This document shows positions 17,241 through 25,716 of a stretch of 64,000 nt of DNA, one piece after another. Within the stretch, counting starts at the first letter, position 1, and every line of letters begins with the position of its first letter. This DNA is from Candidatus Didemnitutus sp. (GTDB taxonomy: Bacteria > Verrucomicrobiota > Verrucomicrobiia > Opitutales > Opitutaceae), in contig JAHCAY010000002.1 of the NCBI GenBank assembly GCA_019634575.1, forward strand, positions 668,897 to 732,896. Reading direction: 5' to 3'. The translations under genes and the position numbers were made by a program. The notes below the pieces were generated by a model. It saw only the letters and a list, made by a program, of their open reading frames with translations, ran no database searches and had not been told where the DNA came from.

Positions 17241-18142
17241 TCGCCCCGGATCGCCTTACGCACCTTCGTGACTTGGAAACGCACCTGCGTTCCCGCCTGC
17301 GTGGCCAGGACCATGTTATCGGTAAAGCCGCCGCGATCTTCACCCGCGGAGAAATGGGGCTTGTTCGACGCGATAAACCTCGGGGAACGCTTCTGGCGGT
17401 CGGTCCCACCGGCACCGGCAAAACCGAACTGGTTCTGCTGGCCGCGCAGCATCTGTTTGGTCCCGGTCATGTTTGCCGGCTCGATCTCTCCGAATTCCAG
17501 CGAGACGATGCACTGGAGCGGCTATTGGGCACGGGGGCATCCGACGATGGAGCGATTGGCCGCTACGTGCCTGTTCCCGCCCCGCGGGTGTGGCTGTTCG
17601 ACGAGTTGGAAAAGGCCCACCCCAAGGTTTTCGACCTGCTCATCCAGCTCCTGGAGCCGGGACGACTGACGCTGGCGAGCGGCAAGGTCGTCTCGTTCCT
17701 GGATGACTACGTCGCGTTCACCTCCAACGTGGGAGCTGGTGAGGCCATGCGCATGGCTCGCTCCAATCCGGCCAGCATCGAACAGGCGGTTCTACGCCGT
17801 CTCGCCGAGTGTCTTCGCCCCGAGATTCTGGCGAGAATTCCCGACAAGCTCGTGTTCGGCCGCCTCACTCCCCAGATCCAGCGGGAGATTGCTGAACTAC
17901 ATCTCCAGTCGGAGGTCGCCCGGCTCGGGCACGCGGGTTACGATCTTCAGATTTCGCGCGATGCCTTGGAATTCCTGATACGCGAGGGATTTCATCCGCA
18001 ACTGGGCGCCCGGCCGCTCCGGCAGACCATCGAACGGCATCTACAGGACGCCGTGGTCAGGTCGCTTTTCGCCCATGGCGCCGCGTCAGGACGGATCGAA
18101 GTGGACGCCTCGCAAAATTGTCTGGCGTTGCGGCCGCTCTAA
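17237..18142 (+). CDS. ClpB/ClpA D2-like AAA+ ATPase of the element
   Basis: A 301-residue protein equal to one AAA-2 module of Clp proteins plus the D2-small domain. It shows Walker A GPTGTGKTE near residue 56, Walker B WLFDELEKAH near 119, sensor 1 FTSNVG near 160, an arginine-finger region, and the sensor 2 motif GARPLRQTIE near 258. There is no N-domain, no first AAA module, no coiled-coil middle domain, and no visible IGF/IGL loop for ClpP docking, so it is a remodelling ATPase rather than a protease partner. It overlaps the regulator gene by four bases. Its role in conjugation is unknown. Confidence 0.85.
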   Translation: MIAPDRLTHLRDLETHLRSRLRGQDHVIGKAAAIFTRGEMGLVRRDKPRGTLLAVGPTGTGKTELVLLAAQHLFGPGHVCRLDLSEFQRDDALERLLGTGASDDGAIGRYVPVPAPRVWLFDELEKAHPKVFDLLIQLLEPGRLTLASGKVVSFLDDYVAFTSNVGAGEAMRMARSNPASIEQAVLRRLAECLRPEILARIPDKLVFGRLTPQIQREIAELHLQSEVARLGHAGYDLQISRDALEFLIREGFHPQLGARPLRQTIERHLQDAVVRSLFAHGAASGRIEVDASQNCLALRPL

Positions 18143-18265
18143 CCAGAGCGAGCTAGGAATCGGTCATCGTCGATAAATAAAAGCAATTCGTGGTTAAATC
18201 AAAGCCCCGCGCAGCGGCAGTCGCTATGCTTAATTAGCTCCGCTGAAACGAAGGGCCACGTAACA

Positions 18266-18277
18266 GCGGCGCGCCGC
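18266..18277. promoter_or_regulatory. 12-bp palindrome before AraC-type gene
   Basis: GCGGCGCGCCGC is a perfect 12-bp palindrome seven bases before the AraC-type start codon. It could be an operator for autoregulation or a small RNA hairpin masking the start. In such GC-rich DNA chance occurrence is possible. Confidence 0.25.
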
Positions 18278-18284
18278 CGCTGCT

Positions 18285-19196
18285 ATGGTATCTCCACGTG
18301 GCAAGACCCCACACAACTTCAACACCTTCGAATCGCTTCAGCTTCCCGCCTCGATTCTGCCGAATCGCCGCGCCCTCACCCATGGCCCGGGAATTAGCAT
18401 CTATTGTGACCGGCAGCGGCCCAAGGATTGGCCGGAGCATGAGCTTGCTGCGACCAAGATCCTGATCGCGCTAGAACCTGCGCGCTGTTGCGTGACGTGG
18501 TTGGGAGCGACCGGGCAGGAGCACAGCCGGATGATCGGCCAAGGAGACCTCGTGATTCTCGCTCCAGGTATCCGCCACACGAAGAGCTGGATGAATGAGG
18601 CGGGCATCATCATGCTCTACTTGAGCGAAAGCTGGCTGCGGCAGTTCAGCCAACCAGCCATCGAGGGGGTCATGATCGAGTCCTTGAGTGAACTAAACCT
18701 TCGCGATCCGCTGATCGGTGGGCTGACCAACGAAATTAGACAGACCTGCATCCCGCTACGTGATGACAGTCGGGCGCACGCCGTGGCGCTCGGACTTTGC
18801 TTGGCTTCCAGAGTCGTGCACTCGATTGCGCGAAGCCGGGGCGTGTCGCGTTCGGTAGTCCGCCGCCTGAGCCCTGATTCGATGCAACGGGTTGCGACCT
18901 ACGTTCAAGCGCATCTGGCGGACCGGATTCCCGTGGCCACCCTGGCAAAGGAGGCCCGATTGAGCCCAAGTCACTTCAACGTGCTGTTCAAGGCGACCAC
19001 GGACTTGACCTGTGAACAGTATATCCTGCGAACCCGACTGGCGCGCGCCAAAGCACTGATTGAAACCGGGACCTATACGGTCGGACAGGTCGCGCACATG
19101 ACCGGCTTTGCTGATCACAGTCACCTCACCGTCCGCTTCACGAAGTTCTTTGGTGCGCCGCCACGTTCCTTTCTACCCGCGGTTCGGACCGTGTGA
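18285..19196 (+). CDS. AraC-family transcription regulator
   Basis: A 303-residue protein with a C-terminal double helix-turn-helix of the AraC family: first HTH around residues 222-243 (IPVATLAKEARLSPSHFNVL) and second around 270-292 (YTVGQVAHMTGFADHSHLTV), followed by the family tail with a PP pair. The N-terminal half has a cupin-like stretch (GDLVILAPGIRHTKSW) likely to bind a ligand. No Shine-Dalgarno is obvious for ATG 18285. It stands alone between the Clp-like gene and the coupling-protein operon; targets are unknown, though it could respond to a host signal controlling transfer. Confidence 0.9.
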   Translation: MVSPRGKTPHNFNTFESLQLPASILPNRRALTHGPGISIYCDRQRPKDWPEHELAATKILIALEPARCCVTWLGATGQEHSRMIGQGDLVILAPGIRHTKSWMNEAGIIMLYLSESWLRQFSQPAIEGVMIESLSELNLRDPLIGGLTNEIRQTCIPLRDDSRAHAVALGLCLASRVVHSIARSRGVSRSVVRRLSPDSMQRVATYVQAHLADRIPVATLAKEARLSPSHFNVLFKATTDLTCEQYILRTRLARAKALIETGTYTVGQVAHMTGFADHSHLTVRFTKFFGAPPRSFLPAVRTV

Positions 19197-19226
19197 GCGT
19201 AAAAAAGAAACGTTAATATATCAAAG

Positions 19227-19248
19227 ACAACAGGTGCTGTCCTGTTGT
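19227..19248. other. Intergenic hairpin, 8-bp perfect stem
   Basis: ACAACAGG and CCTGTTGT pair across a TGCTGT loop in the AT-rich gap after the AraC-type gene. No T-tract follows, so it is not a convincing terminator. It could be a regulator site for the following small gene. Confidence 0.35.
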
Positions 19249-19367
19249 AGACTTGCATCAACATAGCTGCGCGGTGCCTGCGGTGCCGCTTCAACCTAAC
19301 GCGTAGTGGTTGTGCTCTGTAATCGGGCCGGACGGAGCACTTGGTTTAACGTCAGTAACCATGACTC

Positions 19368-19688
19368 ATGAAATCTCCGTTCCCTGTTGTTCATATCGTG
19401 CTCGCCCTCCCGGTGGCTGATCTTTCGGCCTACTCCGATGCGGTGCGCTGCCTTTCCCGTAAGCTGGGAAGGCGTGCGCCGGACATCTTCGACCTCATGG
19501 CTCACACCCTGCGTTGTCGCGACAGCAAAGGCCTGGTTGAGGACTACCTCGAATCCATTGATGGCCCTGCGTGCGAGCCCAAGTCTTCTACCCCGTCGCG
19601 CGTCTCCCGCAAACCCCTGCCGAATCAAAAGCGCCTCCACGCGATCGCCGTAATCGGCGGGCCAACGATCATTCCCGGGCGGAACTAG
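19368..19688 (+). CDS. Hypothetical small protein
   Basis: A 106-residue open frame starting MKSPFPVVHIVLALPVADLS. The first 65 residues look like real protein (a hydrophobic strand, then helices with RRAPDIFDLMAHTLRCRD), while the last 40 are basic and low in structure. It ends by overlapping the converging coupling-protein gene by four bases. No family is recognised and no clear ribosome-binding site is seen, so it may be spurious. Confidence 0.4.
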   Translation: MKSPFPVVHIVLALPVADLSAYSDAVRCLSRKLGRRAPDIFDLMAHTLRCRDSKGLVEDYLESIDGPACEPKSSTPSRVSRKPLPNQKRLHAIAVIGGPTIIPGRN

Positions 19689-21193
19689 GTCCCTGACGCG
19701 CCTTCTGGCTCGGAGCTGTATTCGTTGGCCCGGGTAAACGAAGTGAACGGCAGACTTTTCAGGAGCGGCTTTCCAATCCTCGCAGGATGCCGGACGATTG
19801 CTCGGCCCTCGGGCATCGCTTGGAGCACGGCTGTTTTGAACCAAGGTTCATCAACCATTTGCCAGCTGCGGGAGGCGCGGCCAGCGCTGACCCCGCCGCT
19901 GTATTTGCGGAGTTCCCGTCCGCCCATCTTTTCGGAGATGATCTTGGCACCCTTTTCGTCTGCGGCCCGAAAGTGAATCTGAGTGCGCAGGTTTGCCATG
20001 AACACGTCCGCCTTTCGCTCGGTCTCGAAAGCTGCGTAGAGTGACAACGGCGTCTGGGTCGCGGAAATCAGGCACACGCCGGCCTCACGAAGTTCGTCCA
20101 CGGTCGTGTGGTCGGCGAAGCCATCCTCCGATACGAGGGTAGTCTTCTGACCTTCATCGAGGGCGAGAACGATCATGTTCCGCCGGCGGAGCTCCTCGGG
20201 CTCGAGATCGAACCGCCGAAACGCGTGCAGAAAGAACAGCTGCTTCACGAGCAGGTTGAGATAACGGCGTTCCACCTGATACGTCTGCGGGACCGACAAG
20301 CAGATGAGCCGTCCCGCATCGACCTCGGTCAGGGAGAAATTCGGCTCCACCGAACAAAAGACATCGGCGATGTCCGGTGGCGTGTAGGGGCGCAGGAAAT
20401 TGGCGACGGTGTAGACGGTGCCGCTCTTTTGCTCCGGAGGTTGGTCGGCGAAGTCCTTGAAATACTGGAGTTCAATCTCGGCCGCGCGTCCCGGCCGCTC
20501 TGCCAGTCGGGCGAGCACTTTCGTCAGCTCGGTCGAAATGCAGATCATGTCGTGGACGTTGGCGAGGGTCACCGGCAGATCCGCCGCCTCCAGCGCATGC
20601 ATGGCGTGAGTGATGACATCCCGGGCCGTCTCCTTGAAGAAAGCCTGGCCCCCGCGCTGGCCGGCCGCCGTGGCGGTATCGACAATCAGCTTTGCATAGG
20701 TGGTCCATGGAACATCCGGCATACCCAGGAGATTGAGCCGAAGTGGGGGCGTCCAATCCTCCGGGCGAATATGCGTCGGTCGGACGCGAATCAGGCGCAA
20801 GGATTCCTCCTGCCCCAGGCTCTTCGCCATCGAGGCGAGCGGCTTCCAAAGCACGCCCTTGGAATCGACGGCCAGTATCCCTGTCTCCGGCATTGAGGAC
20901 CGCAGTCCATGCACGATCGGCACGACCGCCCGCGCGGTTTTGCCCGTGCCGGTAGCGCCCGTGATGAAGAAATGGCAGCAGGCTTCGTCGCGAGTCCATT
21001 TCAGCCCCCAGAGACTTAGCACAACCCGGGTTCCCTTCTGGGCGGCTTGCGCGAATCCGCGGTAGGCGACCCAGACGGCAGTGGCTACGGCAACGACCGT
21101 CAGCCAATACCCTGTGGACCCGGGCAGGCTGGTCCGAGCCAGCCATGCCAAGCCCAAACAGCCAGTCAGAGAAAGCAGACTGCGCCCGATCAC
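19685..21193 (-). CDS. virD4: VirD4/TraG-family type IV coupling protein
   Basis: A 502-residue ATPase that hands the relaxase-DNA complex to the secretion channel. Two N-terminal membrane helices (about residues 5-20 and 28-45) are followed by Walker A GATGTGKTAR near residue 80, a second family segment (KGVLWKPLASM), and Walker B VLALDEGQKTT near 345; the C-terminal part has an ISATQTPLSLY sensor region. It is shorter than most TraG proteins. It ends the minus operon that begins at 22772 and overlaps the upstream gene by four bases. Confidence 0.92.
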   Translation of the reverse strand: MIGRSLLSLTGCLGLAWLARTSLPGSTGYWLTVVAVATAVWVAYRGFAQAAQKGTRVVLSLWGLKWTRDEACCHFFITGATGTGKTARAVVPIVHGLRSSMPETGILAVDSKGVLWKPLASMAKSLGQEESLRLIRVRPTHIRPEDWTPPLRLNLLGMPDVPWTTYAKLIVDTATAAGQRGGQAFFKETARDVITHAMHALEAADLPVTLANVHDMICISTELTKVLARLAERPGRAAEIELQYFKDFADQPPEQKSGTVYTVANFLRPYTPPDIADVFCSVEPNFSLTEVDAGRLICLSVPQTYQVERRYLNLLVKQLFFLHAFRRFDLEPEELRRRNMIVLALDEGQKTTLVSEDGFADHTTVDELREAGVCLISATQTPLSLYAAFETERKADVFMANLRTQIHFRAADEKGAKIISEKMGGRELRKYSGGVSAGRASRSWQMVDEPWFKTAVLQAMPEGRAIVRHPARIGKPLLKSLPFTSFTRANEYSSEPEGASGT

Positions 21194-21663
21194 GATTTGA
21201 CGAGGATCATTGCCCCGAGCGCTCCCAGCGCCGCACCGGTTAGGAGCGCGGCCAGCAGTTCCCGGTGACGCACGATGCGGAACGACCGGGCCACCGGCCC
21301 AAGCGATTGCTCCATGGCCTTGAGCTGGGCCACCGCATCCGTGACGGGGTGCCTGAGTTGATTTTCGAGCTCCTTCCCCAGAACGGCGGGACGATTCGCC
21401 ATTTCCTGTCGCACTTCGGTGAGCACGGCGTTCACACCCGCAATCGCATCCGCGGCATCAGCCAGCGCCTCGATGCGTGCGTCCAGAGCCGTCTTCAGCT
21501 CAACAATGGCCGCCTGGAGCGTATCCTCGGATGACTTCACCCGATGCCAGTGCCACGCGATGAGCAGATACACCGGATCGTCGGGATTCAGGCGGTGATG
21601 GGTAGCGACCCACTCCAGTTCCGGCGGCAAATTTTCTGCCTGCAACAGTTCCTCGGGCGTCAT
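21190..21663 (-). CDS. Hypothetical protein with C-terminal membrane anchor
   Basis: A 157-residue protein: a short N-terminal region (PEELLQAENLPPELEWVATH), a long amphipathic helical segment from about 45 to 120 that is likely a coiled coil, and a C-terminal hydrophobic helix (LLAALLTGAALGALGAMILV). It lies between the ParA-like ATPase and the coupling protein with ATGA overlaps on both sides. A tail-anchored coiled-coil protein here may link the relaxosome or ATPase to the coupling protein, as accessory membrane proteins do in other systems. This role is inferred. Confidence 0.75.
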   Translation of the reverse strand: MTPEELLQAENLPPELEWVATHHRLNPDDPVYLLIAWHWHRVKSSEDTLQAAIVELKTALDARIEALADAADAIAGVNAVLTEVRQEMANRPAVLGKELENQLRHPVTDAVAQLKAMEQSLGPVARSFRIVRHRELLAALLTGAALGALGAMILVKS

Positions 21664-22367
21664 CCGATGAGCAAGGCCCGCGCCTTGGTGAATTCACCCG
21701 CCATGCGCTCGTGGAAGCGGACACAGCGCGAACGGTCGAGCAGGTGGAGACTGTCTGCGGTCCGCCCTCGGCCGACCGTCAGGTTTGCCTGTTGCAGCCG
21801 GTTCCTCGTCACTTCGAAGAGGCAGGGCACATCGATCTCGACCGCCCCCAGCTCGGCCAGCCGGCGCCGGGAGTTGCTCTGGCCAAAAAGGGGCAGCGAC
21901 TCACTGTCGCGGAGATTGCGGGCGACAAGCCATTGCACGCGCCCGGCGTAACCGTCGATCAGTTCTGCGATCTGCGAGTTGGCATCCTTGTCGTCAGTCG
22001 CGATCAGGACGAACACCAGCGCGCAGTTCAATTCGGCCTGGAGGTGAGGCAGCTGCGCCTCGTCAAGATAGGCCAGCACCTTACTGCCACCGGTAGCCCG
22101 GTTGTCGACCAGCACCACGTCGGCCTCATCGAGGGCGTGGACAATTCGGTCGAGAACCCCGAGTTTGTCGATGTCCACGTCGGTGTCGATAAACTCGGCC
22201 TCCGGCACGAGTCGGTTGAACGTGGAGTTTGCGTGGTCGAGGTCGAAGGCCCTTACGCGGACCCTCTCTTCGGTGAGGTAGTCGTGCAGCAAGGCAGCGA
22301 CAAAGCTCTTTCCGATACCGCCCTTGTCCTGAGGAAAGAGGATAATGCGTTTGTCTGGGGTATGCAT
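21660..22367 (-). CDS. ParA/MinD-like ATPase
   Basis: A 235-residue protein with the deviant Walker A motif KGGIGKS near residue 16, a second switch region DLDHANSTFNRL near 42, and VVLVDNRATGG near 84, the hallmarks of ParA/MinD/Soj ATPases. Similar single-domain ATPases appear beside TraG and relaxosome genes in many conjugative elements. It may place the relaxosome or stabilise the excised circle. No ParB gene is beside it; the neighbouring DNA-binding protein could serve that role. Confidence 0.88.
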   Translation of the reverse strand: MHTPDKRIILFPQDKGGIGKSFVAALLHDYLTEERVRVRAFDLDHANSTFNRLVPEAEFIDTDVDIDKLGVLDRIVHALDEADVVLVDNRATGGSKVLAYLDEAQLPHLQAELNCALVFVLIATDDKDANSQIAELIDGYAGRVQWLVARNLRDSESLPLFGQSNSRRRLAELGAVEIDVPCLFEVTRNRLQQANLTVGRGRTADSLHLLDRSRCVRFHERMAGEFTKARALLIG

Positions 22368-22370
22368 GGT

Positions 22371-22772
22371 TCAGTAGTTGTCGCGCGCGATCTTCGGCCC
22401 GCGCTTGCCGTTGCCGGTTACCGCCGGTCCGGGAGCGGAAGCCCCAAGAGCTGGAGCGACCTTGGCCGGCGGAGCCGGCGGTCGCCCTTGGACAGGGCCG
22501 GTGGCCTGATTTTGGCGGGCTCGCTCGATCTCGGCCTTGGTGTAATGCCGTCGACAAAAGACCCCGACCGCGGCGGGTGAAACCTTCAGGCCGTGCCGCG
22601 CGAAGGTCGCGGAGATCTGCTCGTAGCTCATGAACTTCGCCCGTTGCAGAAGGATAACGTCGCGAAACGGCCCCAGTAGCCCACGGGTGTGGGCGGTCGG
22701 ATCGTAGCGCCGGGCGTCGTCCATGAGACGGCTATGAAGCTCAGGAGCATCCATCAGACCGGACTGTGCCAC
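22371..22772 (-). CDS. Putative relaxosome accessory DNA-binding protein
   Basis: A 133-residue protein. Residues 30-75 contain a helix-turn-helix-like unit (MSYEQISATFARHGLKVSPA then AVGVFCRRHY), as in plasmid TraK/TraJ-type accessory proteins; the C-terminal 60 residues are a proline/alanine-rich basic tail. The GTG at 22772 directly abuts the TTATGGGTTTATG motif; an ATG at 22754 is an alternative start. It faces the relaxase gene across the presumed oriT, whose 11-bp spaced repeats it may bind. The name is inferred from motif and context. Confidence 0.65.
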   Translation of the reverse strand: MAQSGLMDAPELHSRLMDDARRYDPTAHTRGLLGPFRDVILLQRAKFMSYEQISATFARHGLKVSPAAVGVFCRRHYTKAEIERARQNQATGPVQGRPPAPPAKVAPALGASAPGPAVTGNGKRGPKIARDNY

Positions 22773-22773
22773 C

Positions 22774-22810
22774 TTATGGGTTTATGTAAAACCAAAAGCT
22801 TATGGGTTAT
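22774..22810. promoter_or_regulatory. Pair of TATGGGTTTA operator motifs upstream of minus operon
   Basis: TTATGGGTTTATG at 22774-22786 and TTATGGGTTAT at 22800-22810 repeat the operator motif of the divergent promoter at 16716-16777. The TATGGG cores are 26 bp apart. The first copy lies one base from the start codon of the minus-strand relaxosome gene, the same tight placement as at the pilin operon. Confidence 0.7.
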
Positions 22811-22980
22811 CCGTGCATTGAGTGGCAATGTAGTGGTGGTCGAGTGGTGAAGTAGTGGCGGCTCTCGCCGCCCCTCCCTAACGGACGTTAGGGGTGGCGT
22901 GTCACGCATTTCAGAGGTAATAGGGTCAAGGCGGATGCTCACCATCGAGATTCCGTCATTGCTCCTTTCGCATCCAAACT
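22811..22980. other. Candidate origin of transfer (oriT): phased repeats and hairpins
   Basis: Four AGTGG repeats begin at 22821, 22832, 22843 and 22854, an exact 11-bp period that puts them on one face of the helix. Then come three hairpins: GGCGGC-TCTC-GCCGCC (22857-22872), CCCTAACG-GA-CGTTAGGG (22876-22893) and GCGTG-T-CACGC (22897-22907). This gap lies between the relaxosome gene and the MobF relaxase gene, the usual place for oriT. No known nic sequence is recognised. Confidence 0.55.
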
Positions 22981-23024
22981 AGGTAGTAAATATGAGGCTC
23001 CCGTAGCCTCACCCAGCGCCTTCC

Positions 23025-23058
23025 TTATGGGTTTAGGCTCGCTTTTCTTATGGGTTTA
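23025..23058. promoter_or_regulatory. Pair of TATGGGTTTA operator motifs upstream of relaxase operon
   Basis: Two identical TTATGGGTTTA copies lie at 23025-23035 and 23048-23058, 23 bp apart, just before the relaxase start at 23074. They match the motif at the two other transfer promoters and suggest common control. Confidence 0.7.
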
Positions 23059-23073
23059 GCTAGCGATTGAGGC

Positions 23074-25716
23074 ATGGTGAGATTCGACAAACCCTGCATT
23101 CGGGTGGATGGTGCCGTGAACTACTTCCGGCAACATCTACGCGTCGGCGACTACCTCTCGGAGGAAGGTCAGGCCGAAATGACGTGGTTTGGTCAAGGGG
23201 CCGCTCGCTTGGGTCTTGAAGGAGGGTGTCAATTGGAAGCTTTGGCGCGGCTCTGTGCAGGCCAGCATCCGACCACGGGCGCCAAGCTGGGGGCTCGCGA
23301 CAAGGGCGGTAGCCGACGGGTCTGTTTTTTTGGACAAATCTCCGCCCCGAAGGATGTCTCCATCGCCCTGTTGGTCGGCGGCGATCAGCGCATCGCCGGA
23401 TGGTGGCAGGAGGCCGTCCGAGAAACCTTGCAAGAGATCGAGGCCGCGACGGCCACCCGCGTCCGCCGCAACAGCGTGAATGCCGATCGCACGACCGGCA
23501 ACATGGTCGCCGCCGTCGTCACCCATGACACCAGCCGGGCACTCGATCCCCAGCTGCACACACATGTCTGTGTCCTCAACGTGACCTTCGATCCGGTCGA
23601 GAATCGCTGGAAAGGCGTCCAGCCCTACCAGTATTTCCGGCATCAGGGGTATTTTCGGGAGGTCTGCTACAACCGCCTCGCCCAGCTCATGCGCAAAGGT
23701 GGCTACACCTTGGACGCTCAACACGGGATCGGCTTTACCATCCGGGGGTTTCCGGAAGTGCTACGCGGTGAGTTTAGCGAACGGCGGGCGATGATTCTGG
23801 CGACCGCCCAGGCGCGAGGCGTTTCCGGCCAAGACGAACTGCAGAGCATCACCGGAGAAACCCGGGCCGCGAAGACTCACGCCACCGCCGCCGATCTACG
23901 CGCGAAGTGGGAAGCCCGGGCCGGCGACGAGCTGGCGGTGATCCGCAGCGTCATCGCCGCCACCCGGTCGGGTTCCCCGGTGATACAAGCCATGACTCCG
24001 GATGAATGCCTGGCAGCCGTGGAGGAGCACGTTTTTGAACGCAAATCCGTTGTAGCGTCACGGGACTTGTTGCGGGAAGCCCTGGTGTATTCACGGGGAG
24101 CACTGCCTTTGTCCGCCCTACGACAGCGCTTACGGCAACGGATCGAGGCTGGAAACCTCCGGGAATCCGGAGACGACGTGGCGTCCACCCGTGCGCTCCA
24201 AGCAGAGAACGAGTTCATCGCCTGGGCGGAAGCCGGGCGCACCGCGTGCCCAACTCTTGGTAGCACTCAGGCCGCACCCAATCTCTCGCGCGAACAACGT
24301 GAGGCGGTGAATGGACTCCTCGCTTCTACGTCCCGGATCAGCATCCTTGCCGGCGATGCCGGGACAGGAAAAACGACCTGCCTCAAAGCGGTGGTGGCAG
24401 GGATCGAAGCTGCCGGCGGTCAGGTCTTCGGCTGCGCACCGTCCTCGGGTGCAGTGGAGGTGCTCCGGCAGGAACTGACGCCCCATGCGGATACCGTGCA
24501 GCAATTGTTGGTCAACCCCGCGCTCCAGCGGGCGACACGAGACCGGGTGATTCTCGTGGACGAGGCCGGCCTCGTCTCGGTGAATCAGATGCGGGACCTG
24601 TGCCGACTGGCAGCGGCCAACGGCAATCGAGTCATTCTGATTGGGGACACGAAGCAGCATGCTTCGGTCGAAGCCGGAGATGCGCTACGCTGTCTGCACA
24701 AGTTTGCCCAGGTGCCGGTCGTGCGACTGACGCAGATCCGGCGCCAGCAATCCCCGGAATATCGCCGGGCGGTGTCACTGCTCGCGAAGGGAGACGCCTT
24801 CGGCGCGTTCAATCACTTCGCGCGGCTCGGGGCCGTGCGGGAGATTGCCCAGTCCGAGGCCTTGCTGCGCACCGCCGCCGCAGACTACGCCGAACGCCTA
24901 CGCCGGGCGGAGAGCTGTCTCGCGATCTCCCCGGTATGGAAGGAAATTCACCTGTTCACCGACCGGGTTCGTTCCGAATTGCGTCGCACCGCCCACCTGA
25001 AGGGCGACGAGCGTCCAATTTCAACGGTGTTTTCGCTTCAGTGGACGAAGTCCCAGAAGCGCGATGTTCGTAACTACCAACCCGGGCAGGTAATCTTGTT
25101 TCACCGCTCCGTTGGTTCTTATGCCAAGGGCGAGCGGTTGATCGTCCAGGCCCGTGAGGGCGAGGCGCTGCGGGTTGCGTTCGAAGACGGGGGCACGGCT
25201 TGGTTCAGTCCTCGGGCCGGGGTCGGTTTCGACGTCGGTATCGCCCGAGAAATCGGCGTCGCCGTCGGGGACCGGCTGCTGATCCGCGCCAATTGCAAGT
25301 CAGCGCGGCTCCGCAACGGCGACATCGTCGAGGTCACGGGATTCGAGCCCAACGGCAGTATAAAACTGCGAGACGGCAGGACAATTCCGACACTGTTCCG
25401 GGAATTCTCTCACGGCTACGCCACCACTTCCCATGCTGCCCAGGGCAAAACAGTCGATCACGGCATTCTGATCATGGCGGAAGCCGGCATCGCCGCCGGT
25501 AATCTAAAGCAGGCTTACGTCTCGAACTCTCGCTTCCGCCTCAGCCAAACGATCTACACCACGGATCGTCGCGAAGCACGGGCCGCGATGATGGCGTCGG
25601 GCGACCGGACGCTGGCCCGTGAGCTGGGCGAGTCTGCAATGCCGCCGAAAGTGCGGACGCCAACACTGCGACCAATGGTCAGGACCGGTGCGCTCAATTC
25701 AGGAGGAGGCGCATGA
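23074..25716 (+). CDS. traI: MobF/TrwC-TraI family conjugative relaxase-helicase
   Basis: An 880-residue protein. The N-terminal relaxase domain has candidate catalytic tyrosines Y17 and Y27 in a VNYFRQHLRVGDYLSEEG context like TrwC Y18/Y26, and the metal-binding triad in THDTSRALDPQLHTH near residues 148-163. A RecD2-type helicase domain follows: Walker A GDAGTGKTTC near 427, Walker B ILVDEAGLVS near 490, and a C-terminal HAAQGKTVD near 787. It nicks at oriT, stays bound to the 5' end and unwinds the strand. It starts the plus operon and overlaps the next gene by four bases. Confidence 0.95.
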   Translation: MVRFDKPCIRVDGAVNYFRQHLRVGDYLSEEGQAEMTWFGQGAARLGLEGGCQLEALARLCAGQHPTTGAKLGARDKGGSRRVCFFGQISAPKDVSIALLVGGDQRIAGWWQEAVRETLQEIEAATATRVRRNSVNADRTTGNMVAAVVTHDTSRALDPQLHTHVCVLNVTFDPVENRWKGVQPYQYFRHQGYFREVCYNRLAQLMRKGGYTLDAQHGIGFTIRGFPEVLRGEFSERRAMILATAQARGVSGQDELQSITGETRAAKTHATAADLRAKWEARAGDELAVIRSVIAATRSGSPVIQAMTPDECLAAVEEHVFERKSVVASRDLLREALVYSRGALPLSALRQRLRQRIEAGNLRESGDDVASTRALQAENEFIAWAEAGRTACPTLGSTQAAPNLSREQREAVNGLLASTSRISILAGDAGTGKTTCLKAVVAGIEAAGGQVFGCAPSSGAVEVLRQELTPHADTVQQLLVNPALQRATRDRVILVDEAGLVSVNQMRDLCRLAAANGNRVILIGDTKQHASVEAGDALRCLHKFAQVPVVRLTQIRRQQSPEYRRAVSLLAKGDAFGAFNHFARLGAVREIAQSEALLRTAAADYAERLRRAESCLAISPVWKEIHLFTDRVRSELRRTAHLKGDERPISTVFSLQWTKSQKRDVRNYQPGQVILFHRSVGSYAKGERLIVQAREGEALRVAFEDGGTAWFSPRAGVGFDVGIAREIGVAVGDRLLIRANCKSARLRNGDIVEVTGFEPNGSIKLRDGRTIPTLFREFSHGYATTSHAAQGKTVDHGILIMAEAGIAAGNLKQAYVSNSRFRLSQTIYTTDRREARAAMMASGDRTLARELGESAMPPKVRTPTLRPMVRTGALNSGGGA

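Noticed and set aside
19227..19248. Hairpin after the AraC-type gene as a Rho-independent terminator
   Set aside because: No T-tract follows on either strand at the right place, so it is listed only as a hairpin.
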